Shown here: positions 57,361 through 64,000 of the stretch, one piece after another
Numbering within the stretch: position 1 is the first letter of the stretch
How the letters are laid out: each line of letters begins with the position of its first letter
Assembly (NCBI RefSeq): GCF_900109465.1
Contig: NZ_FOAZ01000013.1
Span: 105,692 to 169,691 of the forward strand
Source: Streptacidiphilus jiangxiensis
GTDB taxonomy: Bacteria > Actinomycetota > Actinomycetes > Streptomycetales > Streptomycetaceae
Direction: 5' to 3'
DNA: 64,000 nucleotides
Notes under the pieces: generated by a model
Told to the model about the DNA's origin: nothing
What the model saw: only the letters and a program-made list of their open reading frames with translations
Databases searched by the model: none
Translations under genes and position numbers: made by a program

Positions 57361-58083
57361 GTGCGCCGTACCGTCACCGTCCTGGCCGCCGTCGCCGCAC
57401 TCGCGCCGATCGCCGCCGCTCTCAGCGCGCCCGCCGCGGCGGCGTCCCCGCGCCTGGACCACCGGATCGTCCGGCACGCCGGCGGGAACGACAACTGGGG
57501 TGGCTACGCGGTCACCGGCGGCACCTTCCACTCCGTCACCGGGAACTGGATCGTCCCGGCCCTGAACTGCACGCCCACCACCGGCGACATATCCTTCTGG
57601 TCCGGCCTCGACGGATGGACCAGCTCGAGCGTCGAGCAGATCGGCCTCGACGCGGTCTGCACCCGCAACCACACCGTCCAGTACAACCCGTGGGTCGAGA
57701 TGTACCCGGCCAACTCGATCTACTTCACCGAGACGGTCGCCGCAGGCGACACGATGACCTCGTCCGTCACGACGGACGGCAGCGGCACCTTCACCCTCAC
57801 CCTCGCCGACCCGACCCAGGGCTGGACGAAGACCTACACCAAGACGGCCACCGGCGTGGCCCTCAACTCCGCCGAGGTGATCGTCGAGGCGATCGGGTCG
57901 AAGACCATCCCGAACTGCCCCGACTTCGGCCAGGTCCAGTTCACCGACGTCACCGCGAACGGCCAGGCCTTCGCCACCGCCGGCACGGTCAGCACCACCA
58001 ACCTGGAGCGCAGCGGTGTCCAGCTCACCCAGGACGGCCCCCTCTCCGGCACCGGCTTCCCGGTGAGCTGGCTGCACGCCTGA
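57361..58083 (+). CDS. Secreted G1-family (eqolisin) endopeptidase
   Basis: Protein of 240 residues from GTG 57361. Sec signal peptide ends near AAA-SP. The mature part has NWGGYAVTGGTFHSVTGNWIVP, FWSGLDGWTSSSVEQIGLDA and NSAEVIVEAIG, the beta-sandwich of peptidase family A4/G1. The catalytic dyad is Gln93 (SVEQIG) and Glu172 (SAEVIVE). Such pepstatin-insensitive acid peptidases are well known in fungi and rarer in bacteria, mostly acid-tolerant actinomycetes and acidobacteria. It would degrade protein outside the cell at low pH. Confidence 0.88.
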   Translation: MRRTVTVLAAVAALAPIAAALSAPAAAASPRLDHRIVRHAGGNDNWGGYAVTGGTFHSVTGNWIVPALNCTPTTGDISFWSGLDGWTSSSVEQIGLDAVCTRNHTVQYNPWVEMYPANSIYFTETVAAGDTMTSSVTTDGSGTFTLTLADPTQGWTKTYTKTATGVALNSAEVIVEAIGSKTIPNCPDFGQVQFTDVTANGQAFATAGTVSTTNLERSGVQLTQDGPLSGTGFPVSWLHA

Positions 58084-58145
58084 CGTCCCGCTCGGCCCGG
58101 GCCCATGCCCAGCTGGATCGGCCGGAGCAGGCATGTGCGGGGGCG

Positions 58146-58727
58146 TCAGTCCGTGGACGGCGCGAGGTGGAGGCCGCCGAGGAGGGTGGCCAGATAGCGG
58201 TGCGCAGTGTCGAGTCGGTCGGCGGGTGTGGCGCCGTGGACGTCGACGGCGTGGGCGATGCCGCACATGAGAGGGACGAGGTCGTCGGCGGAAAGGCTGG
58301 GGCGGACCACGCCGGCATGGTGGGCCCGCTCCAGGAGGGTGGTTCCCGTCGTGGTGAGCGACCGTCTGAGTTCCGTGGTGCGGGCCAGGGCATCGGTGGG
58401 TGCGGCGGCGACCTGGGAGAGGGAGGCGTCCGTGATCTGGGCTTCGAGGGTGCGGGTGAGGAAGGCTTCCAGGGCGCGCCAGGGTTCGGGATCGGCGAGC
58501 GCCCGCTCGCCGTGGGCCGCGAGGGCTTCCAGGCAGGGGGTGGCGACGGTCTCCAGGAGGGCTTCCGGGGTGGCGAAGTGCCGGTAGACGGTGCCGACTC
58601 CGAGGCCGGCCCGGCGGGCCACGTCGTTGAGCTGGAGCGGGGTGCCCTGGTCGACCAGGTCGCGGGCGACGGAGACGATCCGGTCCCAGTTGCGGGCGGC
58701 GTCTTTTCGCAGTTGTGGGGTCACCAT
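58146..58727 (-). CDS. TetR-family regulator
   Basis: Protein of 193 residues starting at ATG 58727 (MVTPQLRKDAARNWDRIV). HTH: LNDVARRAGLGVGTVYRHFATPEALLETVA. C-terminal part is of the SbtR-like TetR_C type (LRRSLTTTGTTLLERAHHAGVVRPSLSADDLVPLM). It lies downstream of the SDR gene on the same strand, separated by a terminator, and has a -10-like TATGAT at 58776-58771. It is the best candidate to bind the duplicated operators upstream of the SDR gene. Confidence 0.87.
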   Translation of the reverse strand: MVTPQLRKDAARNWDRIVSVARDLVDQGTPLQLNDVARRAGLGVGTVYRHFATPEALLETVATPCLEALAAHGERALADPEPWRALEAFLTRTLEAQITDASLSQVAAAPTDALARTTELRRSLTTTGTTLLERAHHAGVVRPSLSADDLVPLMCGIAHAVDVHGATPADRLDTAHRYLATLLGGLHLAPSTD

Positions 58728-58784
58728 GTGGCCAGTCCGTGTCACGTGTCGGTGCGTGCGTCCGGTGTTCGATCATACGCATGA

Positions 58785-58806
58785 CGCCCGGCCAGGAGGC
58801 CGGGCG
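58785..58806 (-). terminator. Terminator after SDR gene
   Basis: CGCCCGGCC / GGCCGGGCG perfect 9-bp stem with AGGA loop, 33 nt after the SDR stop. Confidence 0.7.
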
Positions 58807-58838
58807 GTAGCAGGCGACCGGTCCGGCGCAGACCGCGC

Positions 58839-59726
58839 CTACCGGGTCACGAGGGGTGCGTGGGCTTCGCTGAGCCGACGCACGGCAGCGGCGATCCGAG
58901 GGTCGGCCGCCGCCCGGGGCGGCGGGACCGGGCGGGCTCGGGGTCCGACGACGATACCGGTCCGGCCGGTGAGCGTCGCGTCGGTGGCGGCAGTGATCGA
59001 CGGCCTGGCGGCGACGGAAGCCGGTCCCGAGGTCGAGCGGGCGAACCTGCGGCGCACCAGCGGCCACAGCAGTCGCAGGGCGGGCGAGACGATCTTCGGG
59101 TCGGTCAGAGTGCCGTTGGTCATGTCGGTCGCCGCGCCGCCGGGGTCGGCGGCGAAGACCGAGACCCCCGTGCCGTCCAGGCGGGTGGCGAGGTCGAGGG
59201 TGTAGGCCAGGTTGGCGAGCTTGGCGCGGCCGTACCAGTGGAATCCGTAGTAGCCGCCGGGGGGCTCTACGGCGTCGAACACGCGCTTGGCGAGTCCGAC
59301 CGCCCCCGAGGTGACGTTGACGATCCTGCTCGGCGCGCCGGCCCGAAGGGTCGGCAGCAGCAGTTCCGTCAGCAGGTAGGGCGAGAGGTGGTTGACGACG
59401 AACGACGCCTCGACGCCGCCTGCCCGCCGGGGTTCGGGGAACATCGCGCCGACGTTGTTCACCAGGATCGACAGGGGCTCGCCCGAGGCGGCCTGCTCGC
59501 CGGCGATCCGTGCGGCGAGCGTGCGCACCTGGTCGAGCGAGGAGAGATCCGCGGCCAGGAAACGTCCGCGGTGCGTCGGGCTGGTGGCGTTGATCCGCTC
59601 CACCGCTGCGGTGCCCCGGTCGGGGTCGCGGCCGACCACCGTCACCGCGAGACCCGCGGCGGCGAGCCCCAGGGCCGTCTCCAGGCCTATACCGCCCGTC
59701 CCGGCTGTGACCACAGCTGTTCTCAC
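58839..59726 (-). CDS. Short-chain dehydrogenase/reductase
   Basis: Protein of 295 residues from GTG 59726, with GGAGGGG upstream. Cofactor loop TAGTGGIGLETALG, VTVVGRDPDRG, LVNNVGAMF (NNXG) and catalytic YGRAKLAN (Tyr-X3-Lys) with Ser in VNVTSGAVG. The extended C-terminus and overall pattern resemble retinol-dehydrogenase/WW-oxidoreductase-like SDRs. Substrate is unknown. Upstream operators and the adjacent TetR suggest induction by a small hydrophobic compound. Confidence 0.9.
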   Translation of the reverse strand: MRTAVVTAGTGGIGLETALGLAAAGLAVTVVGRDPDRGTAAVERINATSPTHRGRFLAADLSSLDQVRTLAARIAGEQAASGEPLSILVNNVGAMFPEPRRAGGVEASFVVNHLSPYLLTELLLPTLRAGAPSRIVNVTSGAVGLAKRVFDAVEPPGGYYGFHWYGRAKLANLAYTLDLATRLDGTGVSVFAADPGGAATDMTNGTLTDPKIVSPALRLLWPLVRRRFARSTSGPASVAARPSITAATDATLTGRTGIVVGPRARPVPPPRAAADPRIAAAVRRLSEAHAPLVTR

Positions 59727-59752
59727 GTGTCCCCTCCATCCAAACCGACAAA

Positions 59753-59810
59753 GCGGATAGGTCATCCGCTTGCCCCGCCGAGGCTAGCAGAAAAACGGAT
59801 GACCTATCCG
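59753..59810. promoter_or_regulatory. Duplicated operator upstream of the SDR gene
   Basis: GCGGAT-AGGTC-ATCCGC (59753-59769) is a dyad with perfect 6-bp arms. The inverted copy CGGATGACCTATCCG (59796-59810) is the exact reverse complement of 59754-59768. Centres are 42 bp apart (four helical turns), typical of two TetR dimers on one promoter. Confidence 0.78.
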
Positions 59811-59830
59811 GATATCCCTCCGAGCTTCGC

Positions 59831-62800
59831 TCAGCCCGTGCCGGTGGCCGCCTTGACGAGCGTGGCTGTCGGGTCGTCGGATTCGAGGGAGTACAACATG
59901 ACGCCCGCGAGGCCCTTGTCGCTGATGTACTGACGCTTGAACGCCAGCGACTGCGGCGTCTCGACGCTCCAGAAGTTGGTTCCGTCATAGATCCACGCGC
60001 TGTCCGTGGTCTGGTCGAAGAACGTGTGGGCGGTGGTGAGCTTGCCTGCCGCCTTCAGTTCCTTGTAGTCCGCCACCCCTGGCTGGGCGGAGTACTTGAA
60101 CGCCGCCGTGGGCCCGGTCACGCTCCGGTACAGCCCGTGGGTCGTGCCGCCGGGCACCCCCGTCCAGCCCCGGCCGTACAGCGGCACTCCGAGGATCATC
60201 TTGCTTGCGGGGAATCCGTTCTGCAGCAGGGTGTTGACGGAGGCGTCCACGGTGAACCCCGTTCCCGCGGCCGGGCTGACCGGTGAGTCGTACAGGGGCG
60301 CCTGGGCGTTCGTCGGACCGTGGGTGTCGAACGCGCCGTGGTAGTCGTAGGCCTCGACGGTGCCGAAGTCGAGGTACTGGCTCATGGCCGCGGGCTGCAG
60401 TTGTGCGATGTCGGCAGGGCCGGCGGGCAGGACGGCCGTGGTCAGGTAGTGCCTGCCGCCGCCCACGGCGTTCAACTGGGTGCGGAACTCCTTGAGCAGG
60501 GAGACGTAGTCGGCGCCGTCCTGCGGGGAGTGAAAGTTGCCGACGTGCCCGAGGTCGGTGCCGGGGAACTCCCAGTCCAGGTCGAAGCCGTCGAAGATGC
60601 CCGCGGCCGCACCCGTGCCGCCGGCCGGGTCGGGGGCGAGCTTGGGCAGGTTGCCCTTGATGTACAGGTTGATGCACGAGCTGACGAACTTCTGCCGGGA
60701 CGCCGCCGTCGCCGCGACCTTGGAGAAGTACTTCGAGTAGGTCCAGCCACCGAGCGAGACCAGGATCTTCAGCTTCGGGTACTTGGCCTTCAGCTCCCTG
60801 AGTTGCTGGAAGTTGCCGCGCAGGGGCTGGCTGTAGGTGTCCGCCTTGCCGTTGACGCTGGTGACGGCGGAGTACTCCTTCTGGTAATCGGCGTACGCGT
60901 CGGAGGATCCGTCGTTCCCGGAGACGCTGTTCGGGTCGCTCACCGACGGCTTGTTGGCGGCGAAGCAGGTCAGCTTGACCGGGTCGATGTTCTCGAACGC
61001 GTAGTTCAGCACCGTCAGCCGGCCGGCGATACCCTCGGTGGCCAGGTTCTTCGGGTAGAAGGCGTTGGCGTACGTCGACCAGCTCGTGTAGTAGGCGATC
61101 CGCTGGGCGGGCGTGCCGGGGTTCGGCGGTCGCACCGTCAGGTTCTCGAAGGTGTCTCCCCCGACACCCGAGTCGTCGGGCCCGTCCTGGTCGGCGGTGG
61201 GTGCGCCGTCGGGGTCGAACGGAGTGTAGAACCAGGCCTGGTTGGGCTGGGAGTTGCAGGTGTAGACGTCCAGGTGGCCCAGGTCCGGGTTCTGGGGGTT
61301 GCCCGCGATGTCCAGACAGAGGGTGTGGTCGAGGGCGCTGACGAACTCGGTCGTGCCGTTGTCCTGCGGTTCGGGTTCCCAACGCTGGCTCTGCTGCCCC
61401 GTGCAGTTGTAGATCACCAACTCCCGTCCGCTGACGGCCGAGGTGCTGTTGTGGATGTCCAGGCACCTGCCGCTGCCCACGCCCCGGAAGGACACCGACT
61501 CATCGGTGTTGGGCACGACGTTCCAGCCCTGGTTGGCCAGGAGGTCACGGTGGTAGGAGATCACGGCCGAGTCGTTCGCCGTCGCGCCTCCCGACACGTC
61601 AATGATCCCGCCGTCGCTGATGGCCTCCAGGGCGATCGGGTCGCTGGGCGGGGTCTGGACCGGGACGTTCGAGGTCGCCCGGGTGTAGGTCGGGGTGAAG
61701 ACGAACCGCTCGTTCGGTGTGTTGTCACACGGGTAGAGGATCGCGGTCGTCTTGTTGTTCGAGTCGGTCTGGCCGCCGCTGAGGTTCATGCACAGGTCGG
61801 GCAGGAAGACGCTCTGGAACTCGTACTCGCTGTTGCCCAGGTAGAGCGGGACCCAGCGTTGGCTCGGCTGGCCGGTGCAGTCGTAGAGCGAGAGCGTCGT
61901 GCCGGACCCGGCATTGCGAGCGCTGTTGGTGATGTCGATGCAGCGGCCGCTCTGCGTCCCCTGGAAGGTGATCTCCTGCTTGGGGGTGTCGGTGTAGAAG
62001 TTCACGTTCCAGCTCTGGTTGGCACCGCCGTTGCGGTCGTAGCTGACGATCGGAGTCAGGTTCGCGGTGCCCTGCTTGTCGACGTCCAGCACTCCACCGG
62101 CCTGCATGTTCTCGATCGCCTCCGGTACCGGGTCCCCGGACGGCGAGGTGAACAGCTGCGTCGGCTCGGCCGCCGCGCGGATGGGCCCGAACCCGACCGC
62201 GTAGTGGTCGGCCGAGGCGCCTGCGAGCCGCTCGGTCACGGCCGGGGCTGCGCCGGTGGTGTAGACGGCGTAGTCGAGTTCGCCGCCGGACTGCTGGGTC
62301 GGCAGACCGGTGGCGGCGCGCGCCGCCCCTGCGGGAGGTGCCAGGGTGCCGGGGTCCCGGTTGAAGTCGCCGATGGCGGCCCAGGCCTCGCCCAGGTTCC
62401 GCCCGTTCACGAACGTGCGGATCGCGTTGATCAAGGCGGGCGCATCGCTGCCGTGGGTACCGGCCCGGGCGTGGATGTCGAAGTACCAGGTGGTGCCGAA
62501 CAGCAGACCCAGCGTCGCCCGGCCGCCGGCCGGATTGGGAATCGCCGCAACGGCTGCGGCCGCCTGGTGCGTGACGACGGCCAGGTTGTTCCGGCCGCCC
62601 CGGTAGGTCTGCTGCCCGGTGGCGCCGTTGGTGTTGGGGTCGGTCTGGAGGAAGTAGACGTCCAGGTTGGCCAGGCCGCTGCGCCACTGCGTGTGCGTCA
62701 CCTGGTTCGCGACCCCGATGTTCGGGAGGTTCCCGGCGTTCGCGTTGGCCAGTTGTGCCGCCGGGATGACCATCGGTGCCGTGCCGGGGGCCGACGGCGG

Positions 62801-63046
62801 TGGCGCGGCCCCCGCCTCCTGGAGCACGACGATGTCGGCCCGCCTGGCGTAGCCGGCGACCACCGTGGTCCATTTGCTGTCGTTGCCGGAGGTGGCGCCC
62901 TGCAGGTTGTACGTGATGACCGGGCGATCACCCAGCGTCGCGGCGGCCGGCACGGCGGTCAGCACGCCGACGGCGCCCGCCAGGCACATGGCCAGCAGCA
63001 CAGCCACCAGGGACCGCCGCCGCGTGCCCATTCTCGATCCGAACAT
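59831..63046 (-). CDS. Secreted CdtB-like nuclease / ricin-lectin / GH18 chitinase fusion
   Basis: Protein of 1071 residues from ATG 63046, with AAGGAG 12 bases upstream; ATG 63031 is an alternative. Order: signal peptide (1-36, ending AVPAAA); CdtB-type endonuclease/exonuclease/phosphatase domain (~37-295) with VITYNLQGATSGNDSKW, Glu77 in LQEAG, His192 in DIHARAGTHGSDAPAL, Asp227/Asn229 in GDFNRDP, Asp258 in LDYAVY and Asp280-His281 in SADHYAVGF; two ricin-type beta-trefoil regions (~305-450, ~465-600) with repeated QxW-type strands (SQRWVP, SQRWEP, NQAWFY); GH18 barrel (~645-1071) with FDGFDLDWEF, catalytic Glu826. All catalytic residues look intact. The first domain resembles the genotoxin subunit CdtB, and CdtA/CdtC are themselves ricin-like lectins. 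I infer a secreted weapon or scavenging enzyme aimed at chitin-bearing eukaryotes. Confidence 0.9.
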   Translation of the reverse strand: MFGSRMGTRRRSLVAVLLAMCLAGAVGVLTAVPAAATLGDRPVITYNLQGATSGNDSKWTTVVAGYARRADIVVLQEAGAAPPPSAPGTAPMVIPAAQLANANAGNLPNIGVANQVTHTQWRSGLANLDVYFLQTDPNTNGATGQQTYRGGRNNLAVVTHQAAAAVAAIPNPAGGRATLGLLFGTTWYFDIHARAGTHGSDAPALINAIRTFVNGRNLGEAWAAIGDFNRDPGTLAPPAGAARAATGLPTQQSGGELDYAVYTTGAAPAVTERLAGASADHYAVGFGPIRAAAEPTQLFTSPSGDPVPEAIENMQAGGVLDVDKQGTANLTPIVSYDRNGGANQSWNVNFYTDTPKQEITFQGTQSGRCIDITNSARNAGSGTTLSLYDCTGQPSQRWVPLYLGNSEYEFQSVFLPDLCMNLSGGQTDSNNKTTAILYPCDNTPNERFVFTPTYTRATSNVPVQTPPSDPIALEAISDGGIIDVSGGATANDSAVISYHRDLLANQGWNVVPNTDESVSFRGVGSGRCLDIHNSTSAVSGRELVIYNCTGQQSQRWEPEPQDNGTTEFVSALDHTLCLDIAGNPQNPDLGHLDVYTCNSQPNQAWFYTPFDPDGAPTADQDGPDDSGVGGDTFENLTVRPPNPGTPAQRIAYYTSWSTYANAFYPKNLATEGIAGRLTVLNYAFENIDPVKLTCFAANKPSVSDPNSVSGNDGSSDAYADYQKEYSAVTSVNGKADTYSQPLRGNFQQLRELKAKYPKLKILVSLGGWTYSKYFSKVAATAASRQKFVSSCINLYIKGNLPKLAPDPAGGTGAAAGIFDGFDLDWEFPGTDLGHVGNFHSPQDGADYVSLLKEFRTQLNAVGGGRHYLTTAVLPAGPADIAQLQPAAMSQYLDFGTVEAYDYHGAFDTHGPTNAQAPLYDSPVSPAAGTGFTVDASVNTLLQNGFPASKMILGVPLYGRGWTGVPGGTTHGLYRSVTGPTAAFKYSAQPGVADYKELKAAGKLTTAHTFFDQTTDSAWIYDGTNFWSVETPQSLAFKRQYISDKGLAGVMLYSLESDDPTATLVKAATGTG

Positions 63047-63139
63047 CGGATTCCCGTCTCCTTGTCCCCTGCGAGGCGAGACACCTCGGGACCGTCGCCG
63101 AGTGACGGTCCGAGGGTGTAGTGCCGCCTCGACGCCAGG

Positions 63140-63196
63140 CGTTACAGCACCACCCCGGGTCCGTGTCCGAAACCGTCCCGGGCAGGCGCTGTAACG
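63140..63196. promoter_or_regulatory. Long-range inverted repeat in divergent promoter region
   Basis: CGTTACAGC (63140-63148) and GCTGTAACG (63188-63196) are exact reverse complements 39 bp apart; a nested CCCGGG pair lies inside. They sit between the CdtB/chitinase gene and the propeller gene and could be two half-sites of one regulator for both. Confidence 0.5.
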
Positions 63197-63259
63197 GATC
63201 GGCACAGAGAGCGCACTGAGACAGCGTCATCGATCCACGAAGTCATCGGAGGCTTCCCC

Positions 63260-64000
63260 TTGAACGCCAAGAACGCGCTCGCCTGCGCCGTCGTCACCGT
63301 CTGCGCCGTCGGCGTGATCGCCGCCGCCGCGCCCGCCCAGGCCGCCGTCACGCAGGCCGCCACGCAGGCGGCCTCGCACGGGACGCGCACCACCACGGTC
63401 TACACCGAGACCAACGCCGTCACCGGCAACGCGGTCCTCGCCTACCGTGCCGACGGGACGCTCGTCGGCAGCTTCGCGACCGGTGGCGCCGGCAACGGCG
63501 GCGGCCTCGGGTCGCAGGGCGCGGTCACGGTCGCCGATCACGGCCGCACCCTGTACGCGGTCAACGTCGGCTCCGACACCGTCTCGCAGTTCTCGACAGA
63601 CCGTCACGGCTCGCTCCACCTGGACGGCACCGCGCCGACCGGTGCCGGGCCCGTCAGCGTCGCGGCCCGCGGCGACCGGGTCTACGTCCTGGGCCGGAGC
63701 ACGGTGTCCGCCTACCGGCGTCTCGGCGGCCACCTGGTTCCGCTCGGCCGGCAGTCCCTGTCCGCCGGGGCCGCCGGGGCGGCGGAGGTCGCCGTCGTGC
63801 CGGACGGCAGGGCGCTGCTGGTCACCGAGAAGGGCTCCAGCACCGTCGACGTGCTGCCGCTGGACTCCCTCGGCGCGCCCGGCCCGGCGTCGTCGGTGCC
63901 CTCGGCCGGGCAGACCCCGTTCGGGTTCGCCTTCGGGCGCGGCGGTGCGGCCGTGGTCTCGAACGTCGGTGCCGGCGCGGGCGCCAGCTCGGCCAGTGCG
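63260..64000 (+). CDS. Secreted beta-propeller (lactonase/YVTN-like) protein, partial
   Basis: The frame starts at TTG 63260, supported by GGAGG seven bases before, and is open to the right edge (247 codons visible). Signal peptide CAVVTVCAVGVIAAAAPAQA. The mature part repeats about every 45 residues: TTTVYTETNAVTGNAVLAYRADGTL, HGRTLYAVNVGSDTVSQFST, GDRVYVLGRSTVSAYRRL, GRALLVTEKGSSTVDVLPL, the blade pattern of lactonase/YVTN propellers. Such secreted proteins have unknown substrates. Divergent from the CdtB/chitinase fusion and possibly coregulated. Confidence 0.78.
   Translation, partial: MNAKNALACAVVTVCAVGVIAAAAPAQAAVTQAATQAASHGTRTTTVYTETNAVTGNAVLAYRADGTLVGSFATGGAGNGGGLGSQGAVTVADHGRTLYAVNVGSDTVSQFSTDRHGSLHLDGTAPTGAGPVSVAARGDRVYVLGRSTVSAYRRLGGHLVPLGRQSLSAGAAGAAEVAVVPDGRALLVTEKGSSTVDVLPLDSLGAPGPASSVPSAGQTPFGFAFGRGGAAVVSNVGAGAGASSASA

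Overview
The window is chromosomal DNA from a very high-GC actinobacterium, most likely a member of the Streptomycetaceae. The evidence is the strong GC bias at third codon positions, frequent GTG starts, many ATGA/GTGA overlaps, a DUF574 methyltransferase, an Scr1-type XRE regulator with its small partner, and many secreted Sec/Tat proteins. The acid-type G1 peptidase would suit an acid-tolerant genus such as Streptacidiphilus, but that is a guess. No rRNA, tRNA, CRISPR array, origin or intact insertion sequence was seen.

Layout. 1-3.7 kb: leftward operon of a lipoprotein, a secreted protein, a CpaB/SAF protein and a ParA-like ATPase, which looks like the edge of a Flp/Tad-type locus. 3.7-18.1 kb: ordinary metabolic and regulatory genes (PPOX proteins, MaoC hydratase, metallo-hydrolase, methyltransferase, phosphatase, enoyl-CoA hydratase, TesB thioesterase, inositol-phosphatase-like enzyme, Rieske lipoprotein, TetR, two GNATs, XRE regulator, GH15). 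18.3-21.4 kb: DUF574 methyltransferase overlapping a PAS-GGDEF-EAL c-di-GMP enzyme. 21.5-23.5 kb: secreted GH9 cellulase with a palindromic operator. 23.6-26.5 kb: an NmtR-type Ni/Co repressor divergent from a P1B-4 ATPase and a ferredoxin-like protein. 26.5-29.3 kb: lipoprotein and a PAS-GAF-SpoIIE-ATPase protein whose phosphatase domain looks degenerate. 29.5-35.7 kb: LacI regulator and a four-gene sugar cluster (Gfo/Idh, DUF993, sugar isomerase, GH35) with matching LacI-type operators.

35.7-54.9 kb is a stress/energy island: SHOCT membrane protein, MalT-like LuxR regulator, YbdK-type carboxylate-amine ligase, class II amidotransferase, lipid kinase, SulP transporter, an operon of DUF7144 protein, PPK2, P2-type ATPase and three-helix-bundle protein, a second GH15, and an MFS exporter. 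Five promoter regions in this island share the palindrome CACCCG-N3-CGGGTG, each placed 23-24 nt before a plausible -10 hexamer. I read this as one local regulon.

54.9-57.3 kb is an accessory islet of lower GC: a doubly deleted IS256-family transposase, a small lipoprotein, a SUKH/SMI1-type protein and a frameshifted tail of a 2-hydroxyacid dehydrogenase. 57.4-64 kb: secreted G1 (eqolisin) peptidase, an SDR/TetR pair with duplicated operators, and the most striking gene of the window. That gene encodes a 1071-residue secreted protein joining a CdtB-like DNase, two ricin-type lectin regions and a GH18 chitinase. Divergent from it is a TTG-initiated secreted beta-propeller protein that runs off the right edge.
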